Source of the DNA: Jeotgalibaca sp. MA1X17-3
Lineage (GTDB): Bacteria > Bacillota > Bacilli > Lactobacillales > Aerococcaceae
Length of the DNA stretch: 64,000 nt
Assembly: GCF_021513155.1 (NCBI RefSeq)
Contig: NZ_CP090983.1
Span: 1,349,001-1,413,000, forward strand
Direction: 5' to 3'
In this document: positions 47,373-55,579 of the stretch, one piece after another
How positions within the stretch are numbered: the first letter of the stretch is position 1
Layout: the number at the start of each line of letters is the position of its first letter
Position numbers and translations under genes: made by a program
The notes under the pieces: generated by a model
Databases searched by the model: none
What the model saw: only the letters and a program-made list of their open reading frames with translations
What the model was told of the DNA's origin: nothing

Positions 47373-48401
47373 TTAATTTTGAATATATTCTTGAATTAAG
47401 TGAAAAGTGTTTTCGATCGCGTCTATATGAGTACGTTCCATGCCATGGCTGCTTGCAACTCCTGGTCCAATAAGTGCTGCTTTAATATTTGCGCCTCCTC
47501 TTAGTGCTGCGGAAGCATCACTTCCATACATTGGATAAATATCAACAGCGAAATCTAATTCTTTGTTCTTAGCAAAATTAATTAAGCGTGTTGTCATTTC
47601 GTAATCATAAGGACCAGATGAATCTTTAGCACAAATGGATACATCATATTCTGTACAGTCTAAATCAAGTCCAATACATCCCATATCAACAGCTAAGAGT
47701 TCGGTGATATCTTCAGGAATCCAAGAAGCTCCATGTCCCACTTCTTCATATGTTGAAAAAATGAACTTCAAATTTGTAGCCGGCACTACGCCCTCTTCTT
47801 TCAACATTTTTAAAATGCTTACTAGAATGGCTACGGAAGCTTTATCATCTAAAAATCGAGATTTGATGAAACCAGAATCGGTTACCATCGTTTTAGGATC
47901 ATAGGCAATGATATCACCATTCTGGATACCAAGATTTTTTACATCCTCTTCATTTTTTACACGTTCATCGATTTTAACAATTAAATTATCTACATCACGT
48001 TCCTTTGTAGCTGCATCTTTGAATACGTGGATAGAAGGTGAAGTGGATAAGATTGTTCCTGTATAAATTTTTCCATCTCGTGTAATGATTTCGCAGTACT
48101 CACCATCTAGTGTTGGTGTTAATGGACCACCTAATTTAGTTAAAGCTAATGTTCCATCACTCTTGATGGAACGGACCATTAATCCTAACGTATCAACGTG
48201 CGCGCTTAAACCACGAGTTTGATGACGATCCTTTCCATCTACATGAACAATCAAGTTTCCTTTAGGTGTACTTATTGTTTCGTAACCAATTGCTTCAATT
48301 GTTTCTCTTAAAAAATCGATAGCATTTGTTGTATAACCTGATGGGCTGTTAATGGAAAGTAATTCTTCTAAAAATGAAATGGTTGCTTCTTTTTTAAACA
48401 T
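47373..48401 (-). CDS. M42 family metallopeptidase (glutamyl/deblocking aminopeptidase)
   Basis: This is a cytoplasmic two-metal aminopeptidase of the PepA(glutamyl)/FrvX/YsdC family. The 342-residue protein has metal ligands in GLSAHVDTLG (about residue 67), FLDDKASVAILVS (about 190), STYEEVGHGAS, LAVDMGCIG and SSHGMERTHIDA. All five ligand positions look intact. RBS AAAGGAGTG. Exact specificity within M42 cannot be told from the sequence. It is not obviously part of the DUF3307/SatD unit, which lies 120 bases upstream. Confidence 0.92.
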   Translation of the reverse strand: MFKKEATISFLEELLSINSPSGYTTNAIDFLRETIEAIGYETISTPKGNLIVHVDGKDRHQTRGLSAHVDTLGLMVRSIKSDGTLALTKLGGPLTPTLDGEYCEIITRDGKIYTGTILSTSPSIHVFKDAATKERDVDNLIVKIDERVKNEEDVKNLGIQNGDIIAYDPKTMVTDSGFIKSRFLDDKASVAILVSILKMLKEEGVVPATNLKFIFSTYEEVGHGASWIPEDITELLAVDMGCIGLDLDCTEYDVSICAKDSSGPYDYEMTTRLINFAKNKELDFAVDIYPMYGSDASAALRGGANIKAALIGPGVASSHGMERTHIDAIENTFHLIQEYIQN

Positions 48402-48523
48402 AAATATGTGACACTCCTTTGCGATATGAAAGAAAAAACATCAGATACCGTTTCTTCTTTCTTTTTCTCTTCTATTATACCTTTATTCGTCATATATGTG
48501 CCACACTGATTTTCTAGGACAAA

Positions 48524-49273
48524 TCATAAGAGAATTAGAAAGTAACTAATAATAATCAGCAAGGTGCTCATGAGAGTTCCTAAGAGATAATACTCTGCAA
48601 ATTGTGGATTTTCTGAAATCTTATTGTACCTCGCAATAGACTTAGCTGTTAAAACAAATCCAATAGCAGTGAATTGGTTAACAGACAGCATTAGCAGGAT
48701 AAATAAACGTTCTAAAACCCCAATCAATGCTCCGGCATTAGGTACGCCCTCTTCCCGTTCTTCCTCATTCCGTGGTCGATAGCGATTCAACACTTTTTTT
48801 ATGATAATGCTACAAGGTCGTACTAATAGCAGCAAAATTAATATCCATGATAAAAAATGCTCCATATCCACGTTAAACGTATTTATTAAAAATTTTACTC
48901 CAGTAATATAGTTTGTTTCTATTGGATATATCTTGATATAGCTAGCTGCTAGAAGTAAGACAAGGATATGTAATCCTTGATTTGCTAGAAAAACTGTAGC
49001 ATTTTTATCCTTTTTAATAGAGACATGGTTTGTAAGTAAGAATTTTAGACCATCAATCACGGTATGTAGGACTGAAAGAACTATAACGATACTAAGTAAG
49101 GACCAATTAAAAATAGGTAGCGTTACTCCTATCATAGCAACTAAATAGAAAAAACAATGGAGTCCTAATTTCTTAGCAGATATTTCTTTTAATGTAGCTA
49201 ATGATGAAGACTGTAAGTAAAAGTCACCTAAGACATGCCCAATAAACAATAGTAACCATACATCCTTGCCCAC
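48524..49273 (-). CDS. DUF3307 family membrane protein
   Basis: This 249-residue membrane protein of unknown function begins LLLFIGHVLGDFYLQSSSLA, the DUF3307 signature, and has about seven hydrophobic segments. It contains HTVIDGLKFLLTNH in the N-terminal half and a charged loop (RYRPRNEEEREEG) in the middle. The start is GTG immediately after the satD stop (TAAGTG), with GGAGGGAG as RBS, so it is translationally coupled to satD. The SatD-DUF3307 pair recurs in many bacteria, and a joint function is likely. Confidence 0.85.
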   Translation of the reverse strand: MGKDVWLLLFIGHVLGDFYLQSSSLATLKEISAKKLGLHCFFYLVAMIGVTLPIFNWSLLSIVIVLSVLHTVIDGLKFLLTNHVSIKKDKNATVFLANQGLHILVLLLAASYIKIYPIETNYITGVKFLINTFNVDMEHFLSWILILLLLVRPCSIIIKKVLNRYRPRNEEEREEGVPNAGALIGVLERLFILLMLSVNQFTAIGFVLTAKSIARYNKISENPQFAEYYLLGTLMSTLLIIISYFLILL

Positions 49274-49960
49274 TTAATCTCCCTCCTTACAATTTGGAGA
49301 TAAAAAGTTACTAGCGTTTAGCAATGCCGTTTTATAAGTATAGTACTTCGCTATATTCAGAGCTTTATTCACGCTCGATTGCCCAATCCCCAGAGTTTCT
49401 GCAGTCTTATACTGATTTTCTTCCTGTATAAAATATGCATAAATAATTTCTCTTTGTCGTTCAGACCACTTGGATTTCAATGCCGTTGCCAAAGATAAGA
49501 TGGTATTCAACAGCTGATCTGTTTGTTGATTGCCTTCTCCGGAAAGGATCATCGTATTGGTCTCACTTTGTGTATATTTTTTCTCATTTTCTTCAACGGT
49601 TTCAATCATTTTTCTTGCACGGTGGTAGGCAGAACCATCCATTTCCATCGAATTATCTCGTTGAATTTCCGTACTAATCGTACCTAAGCCAATACCAAAT
49701 CGGAAGGAAACGGGTGCCATCGCCAATTCGATTTCAAAAATAATATTAAAAATTACTTTTTTGTTTTTTAGCAGACCTTGGAAACTATCACCTAAAGTAA
49801 TCAGGAATTCAGAAGCGATATCCTCTGCATACTTTTCATTTATTTTTTGTAAAACAGAATGAAATTTCTCTTGTACATTTTTTCTATCTAAAATTTTACG
49901 AGAATCTTTGATATCACCTATAATGGCTGCATACAAGGGCTCTTGCTCTTTTTTTGTCAT
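49274..49960 (-). CDS. SatD family protein, putative DNA-binding regulator
   Basis: This 228-residue SatD family protein has an N-terminal part with AAIIGDIKDSRKI (a typical SatD opening) and FLITLGDSFQGLL, and IGLGTISTEI in the middle. The last 60 residues look like a helix-turn-helix (WSERQREIIYAYF, then TAETLGIGQSSVNKALNIAK). This suggests a regulator that may sense a ligand with its N-terminus. AAAGGAGGGAG precedes ATG. A large inverted repeat lies just upstream. The biological role of SatD is poorly known; regulation of its own operon is inference. Confidence 0.82.
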   Translation of the reverse strand: MTKKEQEPLYAAIIGDIKDSRKILDRKNVQEKFHSVLQKINEKYAEDIASEFLITLGDSFQGLLKNKKVIFNIIFEIELAMAPVSFRFGIGLGTISTEIQRDNSMEMDGSAYHRARKMIETVEENEKKYTQSETNTMILSGEGNQQTDQLLNTILSLATALKSKWSERQREIIYAYFIQEENQYKTAETLGIGQSSVNKALNIAKYYTYKTALLNASNFLSPNCKEGD

Positions 49961-49982
49961 ATTCTCCCTCCTTTATTAATTT

Positions 49983-50029
49983 TGATTCGTCTCTAAGTGA
50001 ATCTTAACATATAATTCACCTTGAAGCGA
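49983..50029 (-). promoter_or_regulatory. Inverted-repeat operator candidate upstream of satD
   Basis: GATTCGTCTCTAAGTGAATC (49987-50006 approx.) is followed after an AT-rich spacer by ATTCACCTTGAAGCGAATC. Each arm holds GATTC and GAATC half-sites, and the two arms are inverted copies with mismatches only in their centres. The repeat spans about 47 bases and ends 20-25 bases before the satD RBS. Confidence 0.5.
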
Positions 50030-50139
50030 ATCATTTACTTTATATCTATTCAAGATATTTCCAAGCATATGCTTTTGGATTCAATTCTAAAAGCATAACT
50101 CAAATACATAGCCATTTTTTCTATAATCTCTTTCTTTCG

Positions 50140-50219
50140 TAAATAAAAAAAGAGCTAGGACATTGAACTGCCCCCTGTCAAGTAGACAGGGGGCAGTTCA
50201 CATAAATTCTAGTCTCTTT
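50140..50219 (-). terminator. Terminator of the sirtuin gene, carrying an inserted palindrome
   Basis: On the reverse strand, AAAGAGACTAG (50209-50219) pairs with CTAGCTCTTT and is followed by TTTTTATTT. Its loop contains a separate perfect 15-bp hairpin at 50165-50199. Confidence 0.65.
50165..50199. repeat. Perfect 15-bp palindrome with GC-rich arms
   Basis: Arms GAACTGCCCCCTGTC (50165-50179) and its exact complement (50185-50199), loop AAGTA. The GC content is far above the surroundings and there is no T-run of its own. It looks like a repeat or mobile-element scrap. Confidence 0.75.
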
Positions 50220-50257
50220 CCTATTTCTTAGCAAATTTCTTGAAAAGGGTTCATTCC

Positions 50258-51022
50258 TTATTTATTTGTATGTATATATGGTTGAACTTCTTTTAAAACT
50301 TCCCCTACAGATCGTTGAATAAATAAATCAGTACGTAATGGCTGGATATCTAATGGATCACGATTAATAATCACAACATGCTTTCCTTCGAATAATTGAA
50401 CTAGTCGGGTAGCTAATGGTGTTGAAAGTGATGTTCCAGCAATAATTAATAAATCACTAACTTTGAGGGTGTGTTTGCTTTTTTCAACCGTTTCACGGTT
50501 TGCATTTTCTCCAAAATAAACAACACTTGGGCGTACAATTCCTGAATCAACATAACAACGTGGGACGCCGTGTTGATCATATTCAACTTCATCATATTTA
50601 TAAATGCGTCCACATTCCATACAATACCAATTTCTATGGTTCCCATGGAGCTCTAAAACAAATCGATGACCAGCTAATTGATGCATACCATCTACGTTTT
50701 GAGTAATGACTCGAATATCTTTTCCTTGTTTTTCTAAATTTGCCAGAACGAGATGTCCTACATTTGGTTCTGGTCTAAGTCCTGGCTTTTTTCTTCTATT
50801 AAAAAAAGCTGCCGGATTTTCTTTTATTCTCTTTGCGTTAGCAAAATAAAGTGGATTTTGTTCGTTCTCCTCCATCATCGTCCAAATACCATGCTTTGAA
50901 CGATAGTCAGGAATGCCACTTTCTGTACTTGTGCCCGCCCCGCCATAGAAACAAATGATATTTGCTTCATTCATATATCCTGCTAATTGTTTTATTGCTG
51001 ATTGGTTATCTATATCAGTCAT
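50258..51022 (-). CDS. NAD-dependent protein deacylase, sirtuin (SIR2) family
   Basis: Sirtuins remove acyl groups from lysines using NAD. The 254-residue protein has the NAD motifs GGAGTSTESGIPDYRS (about residues 29-44), TQNVDGMH and the catalytic His in LELHGNHRN. The zinc site is odd. The first pair CMEC is present and the third Cys is in PRCYVDSGIVRP, but the fourth Cys (usually CxxC) is replaced, with Asp at that spot. ATG 51022 has AAGGAGC upstream; longer in-frame starts lack an RBS. Confidence 0.9.
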   Translation of the reverse strand: MTDIDNQSAIKQLAGYMNEANIICFYGGAGTSTESGIPDYRSKHGIWTMMEENEQNPLYFANAKRIKENPAAFFNRRKKPGLRPEPNVGHLVLANLEKQGKDIRVITQNVDGMHQLAGHRFVLELHGNHRNWYCMECGRIYKYDEVEYDQHGVPRCYVDSGIVRPSVVYFGENANRETVEKSKHTLKVSDLLIIAGTSLSTPLATRLVQLFEGKHVVIINRDPLDIQPLRTDLFIQRSVGEVLKEVQPYIHTNK

Positions 51023-51114
51023 TTTTTTGCTCCTTACGTTTCTCGTAGAATTCATATAACCTATCTGTAGTATAAGAAACTTCCATTATAGTAGCAAGTT
51101 TAACATTTCAATTG

Positions 51115-51145
51115 TAAAAACCCAGCAAATTTCATTGCTGGGTTT
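51115..51145 (-). terminator. Terminator of the lysine importer operon
   Basis: A 10-bp stem AAACCCAGCA/TGCTGGGTTT followed on the reverse strand by TTTAC. Confidence 0.75.
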
Positions 51146-51156
51146 ACGAAGGTTTA

Positions 51157-51900
51157 TTAAAATGGTGATGCTAAAATACGATGCAAGAATTCTTTCGTAC
51201 GTTCATTTTTAGGATGATTAAAAATTTGGTCCGGTGTCCCCTCTTCCTCAATCACGCCTTGATCCATGAAAATGATATGGTCCGATACTTCTTGAGCAAA
51301 CTGCATTTCATGTGTGACTACAATCATTGTTAGTCCAGAATCAGCTAATTGCTTCATTACTCTTAAAACTTCTCCTACTGTCTGTGGATCTAACGCAGAA
51401 GTGGGTTCATCAAACAAAAGTAAGTCTGGCTCCATAGATAGCGCTCGGGCAATGGCTACTCTTTGCATTTGTCCACCAGAAAGCTGTGCAGGTCTAGCAT
51501 GAATAAATGGTTCCATCCCTACCTCTTGAAGAAAATGAAGAGCTTTATTCTCTGCTTCTTTTTTAGATATTTTCATGACATTAGTCTGTCCCACTACACA
51601 ATTTTCAAGTACATTTAAATTTTTAAATAAGTTAAATTGCTGGAAAACCATTCCAACTTTAGAACGATACTGAAAAATATTCATTTGATTTTCTAAAATA
51701 TTTTGATTCTTATAATAGATTTCACCCGTTGTTGGTTTTTCTAATAAATTCAAACAACGTAGTAAAGTAGACTTTCCTGAACCAGAAGCACCAATCAAAC
51801 AAATAACTTTTCCCTTTTCTACTTCAAAACTAATATCTTTTAATACTTCTCTCTCACCAAATTTTTTACTTAATTTTTTTACTTCCATTATTGCACTCAT
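51157..51900 (-). CDS. Lysine ABC transporter, ATP-binding protein
   Basis: This 247-residue ATPase of the GlnQ/HisP amino-acid family has Walker A GASGSGKST, signature LSGGQMQRVAIARAL, Walker B LLLFDEPTSALDP and H-loop VTHEMQF. The ATG overlaps the permease stop by four bases. It is the last gene of an operon headed by a lysine riboswitch, so lysine is the likely substrate; this assignment is by regulation, not by the protein itself. Confidence 0.9.
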   Translation of the reverse strand: MSAIMEVKKLSKKFGEREVLKDISFEVEKGKVICLIGASGSGKSTLLRCLNLLEKPTTGEIYYKNQNILENQMNIFQYRSKVGMVFQQFNLFKNLNVLENCVVGQTNVMKISKKEAENKALHFLQEVGMEPFIHARPAQLSGGQMQRVAIARALSMEPDLLLFDEPTSALDPQTVGEVLRVMKQLADSGLTMIVVTHEMQFAQEVSDHIIFMDQGVIEEEGTPDQIFNHPKNERTKEFLHRILASPF

Positions 51901-52663
51901 TTTTCCACCTCTTTAAACGTAGCTGCTTTATCAATATCCATTACTTGAGATTGATTTCCACCAATCATTTGGTAGGTTTTAGGACCATCTAATCTTTTTT
52001 CAATGGTACGTAAGATGGTTGTAACGGTAAACGTCATAATTAAGTATAGAATACACGCTACTGTAAAAGGACCAAAGTAATCGAAGTTGACACCCGCTAC
52101 CGTTTTTGTTTGGAAAAATAATTCTGTAACAGAAATAACATTCAATACAGAAGTATCCTTAATATTAATGACAAATTCATTTCCGACAGCTGGTAAGATA
52201 TTACGGAGAACTTGAGGCATAACCACAATCCTCATGCTTTGCCAGTGTGTCATCCCAATTGCTTCTGCACCTTCAAATTGTCCTTCATCAATGGAAATAA
52301 TTCCACCTCTGACAATCTCTGTAATATAAGCTCCCGTATTAATGGATACAATAAAAATTGCTGCCGCAATTCTATTTAAATCCCAACCAAAAGCGATGGC
52401 TGAACCATAATAAAATACCATCGCTTGAACAATCATGGGAGTTCCACGAAAGATTCAATATAAATAGTAGAAATAAAATTACTTGTTTTTAAGATGAAAC
52501 GTTTTATTCCTTTATCTGGTTGAGGAATGGTTCGCACGACACCCAATATCAGTCCAATGATGAGACCTAAGATTGTTCCAATAAGTGAAATATAAAGGGT
52601 TACCCATGCACCATTTAAAAAAAGAGAAGAGTTATCTGTAAAAATTTTCCATAAGTTATTCAA
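51897..52663 (-). pseudogene. Lysine ABC transporter permease, frameshifted in this sequence
   Basis: This is an amino-acid permease of the HisM/GlnP type. The conceptual 255-residue protein has about five helices and the EAA loop (FEGAEAIGMTHWQ). The frame breaks where the family reads EFFRGTPMIVQ. The sequence has GAATCTTTCGT where GAATTCTTTCGT is needed, one missing base near 52453. The first piece ends at 52433; the second would start at ATG 52436. Apart from that, the gene is well preserved and sits in a normal operon, so error is likelier than decay. Confidence 0.88.
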
Positions 52664-52685
52664 AATAATTCCTCAACTTTCTTTA

Positions 52686-53498
52686 TTAATTAGCTGCTGG
52701 TTGATTAGCAATTGCTTGATTCATCAACTCTTGTCTTTCATCTTCTGTGATGCCATTTAGTGCAGTATTCATATCTTCTAGTAAAGGTTCCTCTTTACGA
52801 ATACCGATTGCAATAGTGGTTTCTTCAGGGTCCGTTTCAAATCCATCTTCAAACTCTACAAATGTAAATGCATCATTTGCTTCTGATGCACTAATTGCTT
52901 CTGGGTATTCTGAAATGTATCCATCGATGGTACCAGATTGTAATGCAACACGCATGGAGGAGAAACTTTCCATCGCTGTATCTTTTTCAATATCTGGAAT
53001 TTGATCAATCATATTATAGTGAAATGTATTGAGTTGAGCTGTAATTTTTGCTCCGGAAAAATCTTCTAACGACGTTGCACTTGCAAATTCACTTCCACTT
53101 GCTACAACTATAACTAATTGTGATTCTAAATAAGGATCACTGAAACTAATAGTCTCTTTACGATCTTCGGTTGGGGACATTCCTGCAATGATTGCATCAA
53201 TTTTATTAGCTTGAAGTGCTGGAACTAATCCATCCCATTCTGTTTTTAAAATAACTAATTCTTTGTCTAAACTCTCTGCTATTTTTTTAGCAATTTCAAC
53301 ATCATAACCACCAGCAAATTCATTTGTTCCCTCAATTGGAACAGCACCATTACTTTCATCTGTTTGTGTCCAGTTGTAAGGGGCATATGCGGCTTCCATT
53401 CCTACTACAAGCTCATCCTCACTCGAACCTGAACCACATGCTGCCAATAGTGTTGTTGCTCCCAAAAATAATGCTGCTTTTTTCCAAATATTTCTCAT
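52686..53498 (-). CDS. Lysine ABC transporter, substrate-binding lipoprotein
   Basis: This 270-residue solute-binding protein of family 3 has lipobox LLAACG (Cys near residue 21). The mature part contains VGMEAAYAPYNWTQ, KIDAIIAGMSPTEDRKE and GSEFASATSLEDFSGAKI, typical of amino-acid binding proteins. It is first in the operon and directly downstream of the lysine riboswitch terminator. GGGG lies close upstream of ATG. Substrate assignment comes from the riboswitch. Confidence 0.9.
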   Translation of the reverse strand: MRNIWKKAALFLGATTLLAACGSGSSEDELVVGMEAAYAPYNWTQTDESNGAVPIEGTNEFAGGYDVEIAKKIAESLDKELVILKTEWDGLVPALQANKIDAIIAGMSPTEDRKETISFSDPYLESQLVIVVASGSEFASATSLEDFSGAKITAQLNTFHYNMIDQIPDIEKDTAMESFSSMRVALQSGTIDGYISEYPEAISASEANDAFTFVEFEDGFETDPEETTIAIGIRKEEPLLEDMNTALNGITEDERQELMNQAIANQPAAN

Positions 53499-53540
53499 CT
53501 TTATATTCCCCTTTTCCTTTTATCTATTTTAAAAAAGAAT

Positions 53541-53741
53541 ATAAAAAAACCGTGAGCAAAAGGCTCACGATTGAGAATCGTCCTTTTGCCCCAACATGAA
53601 TAGCTCACCATAGGTAAAATGGGCATTTTACCTTGATAGTTCTATGTCTTTTCAACATAGCCCCAATATCAATTGTATTGATACTTCGGCGAATTCCCCT
53701 TTCGTTTCCTACTAATGGTTTTCGCAGCCTCTAATTCATGT
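53541..53741 (-). ncRNA. Lysine riboswitch (L-box) with expression-platform terminator
   Basis: On the reverse strand the leader has the lysine-aptamer signatures GAGGCTGCGAA, AGTAGGAAACGAAAGGGG, GCCGAAGTATC and TTGGGGCTATG. The closing P1 helix is ACATGAAT (53734-53741) with ATTCATGT (53594-53601). The terminator is CGTGAGC/GCTCACG plus TTTTTTT (about 53543-53569). GCAAAAGG upstream can pair with CCTTTTGC of the terminator as antiterminator. Lysine should stop transcription of the importer. Confidence 0.93.
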
Positions 53742-53762
53742 CGTTGTTTTATTCTTTTTATC

Positions 53763-53791
53763 ACTATACTTTATAAAAAAAGAGATGTCAA
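53763..53791 (-). promoter_or_regulatory. Promoter of the lysine riboswitch operon
   Basis: On the reverse strand, -35 TTGACA (53786-53791), 17 bp, -10 TATAGT (53763-53768). Near consensus. Confidence 0.8.
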
Positions 53792-53862
53792 ACCTTTTCT
53801 CATTATAAATTCATTTGTTTATAGCCTTAATTTCATCATTCTAATCATAAACATTTAAAAAT

Positions 53863-53891
53863 TTGGTAGAATAATTGATTTCCTTTACAAT
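53863..53891 (+). promoter_or_regulatory. Promoter of the GT32 gene
   Basis: -35 TTGGTA (53863-53868), 17 bp, -10 TACAAT (53886-53891), about 40 bases before the ATG. Confidence 0.6.
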
Positions 53892-53932
53892 ATAGGTATA
53901 GAGTCGCTGTCTATTATTAAGGAGGAGAACAA

Positions 53933-54559
53933 ATGATTCCTAAAATTATTCATTACTGCTGGTTTGGTGGGAATCCACTAGGAGAAACTGAGAGAGAAGT
54001 TATGGCTAGCTGGGAAAAATTTTGTCCAGACTATAAGATAATGGTTTGGAATGAGGAAACCTTTGATGTTGAAAATATGGGTGACTATGTAAAAGAGGCT
54101 TATGCAGAAGAAAAATGGGCCTTCGTTTCTGATGTAGCTCGTTTGTATGCCTTGAAAGAACATGGTGGTATTTATATGGATACGGATATGGAAGTCATTC
54201 GGCCTTTGGATGATTTATTAACATTAGAGGCATTTATGGGCTTTGAGGTAGAAACGACCATTTCTACTGCAATGATTGCAGCAGTCCCCCATCATCCAAC
54301 TATAGAAATGCTTTTCTCTGATTATGATGAACGCAATTTTAAAAATGAAGATGGCACTTTAAATGAAAAAACAAATGTAATTAGAATTACAGAAATTTTA
54401 CAAGAGCATGGATTAGAGTTAAATAATGAAAAACAAGAAATATTAGGAATAACTATTTTCCCTAGAGTTTATTTTTCACCTAAAAGCTACTGGACTCGTG
54501 AAATTAATGATACAGATGAAACCTACTCCATTCATCACTATACAGGTTCCTGGTTGTAA
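53933..54559 (+). CDS. Glycosyltransferase family 32 (OCH1-like / capsular sugar transferase)
   Basis: This 208-residue cytoplasmic glycosyltransferase starts MIPKIIHYCWFGGN, the GT32 opening. The fold continues with FVSDVARLYALKEHGGIYMD and the DxD metal motif DTDMEV (about residue 85), and ends with IHHYTGSW. Such enzymes add hexoses to surface glycans. Here it stands alone with its own promoter and terminator, so the acceptor cannot be named. GGAGGAG precedes ATG. Confidence 0.88.
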   Translation: MIPKIIHYCWFGGNPLGETEREVMASWEKFCPDYKIMVWNEETFDVENMGDYVKEAYAEEKWAFVSDVARLYALKEHGGIYMDTDMEVIRPLDDLLTLEAFMGFEVETTISTAMIAAVPHHPTIEMLFSDYDERNFKNEDGTLNEKTNVIRITEILQEHGLELNNEKQEILGITIFPRVYFSPKSYWTREINDTDETYSIHHYTGSWL

Positions 54560-54602
54560 AAAAGAGAGAAGACAGTATTTTTTCTGTCTTCTCTCTTTTT
54601 TA
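54558..54602. terminator. Bidirectional terminator between GT32 and corA
   Basis: An 18-bp stem AAAAAAGAGAGAAGACAG with its complement, loop TATTTTTT. It serves both converging genes. Confidence 0.85.
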
Positions 54603-55562
54603 TAAGTAATCTTTTTTCTTTAACCAATAAATCGTACCAATACTTAATAGAATGGAGATAATCACTAAAATGATAAAAGCAAATGGACTTCTATCAATAG
54701 GTAACCCAACATTCATTCCCCAAAAAGCCCCAATAATTGTTGGAATCGTTAGTACGATTGTTAAAGAAGTTAAGAATTTCATGATATTATTTAAATTATT
54801 TGCGATTACACTCGAGAAGACCTCACTTAATTGGTCGATCATTTGATTGGCCTCATGAACCATCACTTCTGCTTGATTAGATAGTATTTTTATATCGTGC
54901 AGGAGACTTTTTCCATTTACATCATCTGAATATATATCGCTCTCTATCAGACTACGAATAATTATATGATTCTTACTAATTCCCGTATTAAAATAAACTA
55001 AATTTTTATGAATGGCGATTAATTGATAGAAAGCCTCATTTTTTGTAGTTGATACAATATTTTTTTCCATTTCTTCTCTTGTATGATCAATTTCAGCAAT
55101 ATCTAGTATAAATGAATGAGTTAACTCCCATAAAATATCTAAAACAATATGGTTTCCTCTTAAAATATTAGAATGTAATTTTGATTTATTCTCATAAATA
55201 TCTTTCAAAAAAAGAGGTGTTTCCGAACTGATTGTAAAAATTTGATTATCAGAGACAATAATAGCTAATGGTAGTGTTTGATATTCTCGATAATTCTCCA
55301 ATTGCTTTTTTACTTTTGAATATAAAACAATTAAAAGGTGGAATTTTTCTCCTTTTTCATTTTGATACAGTTCTTGTCTAGGAACTTCATAACGATCTAA
55401 AACATCAATAATAAAATCAGAAGGAATTTCGTGTTCTTTTTTCAAAAAATAGATCTCTTCAGGTGATGGATTAGAAAAATGCAGCCATTTTGCTCGTTCC
55501 CAGTTATCTGTTTTCGTGTAGGTACGATTTTCATTTAACTGAATAGCTATCACGATCTTCAC
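54600..55562 (-). CDS. CorA-family divalent metal ion transporter
   Basis: This is a magnesium/cobalt channel of the CorA family, with a large N-terminal cytoplasmic domain (about 1-255) rich in long helices. Two C-terminal membrane segments follow. The first ends with the signature GMN (FWGMNVGLP, about residue 285), and a Lys-rich tail closes the protein (LKKKDYL). The 320-residue length is normal. The start is GTG with GAGAGTGAA upstream. Its stop lies in the shared terminator. Whether Mg or another ion is moved cannot be read. Confidence 0.9.
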   Translation of the reverse strand: MKIVIAIQLNENRTYTKTDNWERAKWLHFSNPSPEEIYFLKKEHEIPSDFIIDVLDRYEVPRQELYQNEKGEKFHLLIVLYSKVKKQLENYREYQTLPLAIIVSDNQIFTISSETPLFLKDIYENKSKLHSNILRGNHIVLDILWELTHSFILDIAEIDHTREEMEKNIVSTTKNEAFYQLIAIHKNLVYFNTGISKNHIIIRSLIESDIYSDDVNGKSLLHDIKILSNQAEVMVHEANQMIDQLSEVFSSVIANNLNNIMKFLTSLTIVLTIPTIIGAFWGMNVGLPIDRSPFAFIILVIISILLSIGTIYWLKKKDYL

Positions 55563-55579
55563 TTCACTCTCTACATTTA

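Noticed and set aside
41298..50177. The 10-mer CTGCCCCCTG occurs both in the trp terminator (41298) and in the palindrome at 50168
   Set aside because: The match does not extend, and the terminator arms are otherwise unrelated to the palindrome, so chance is likelier than a shared repeat.
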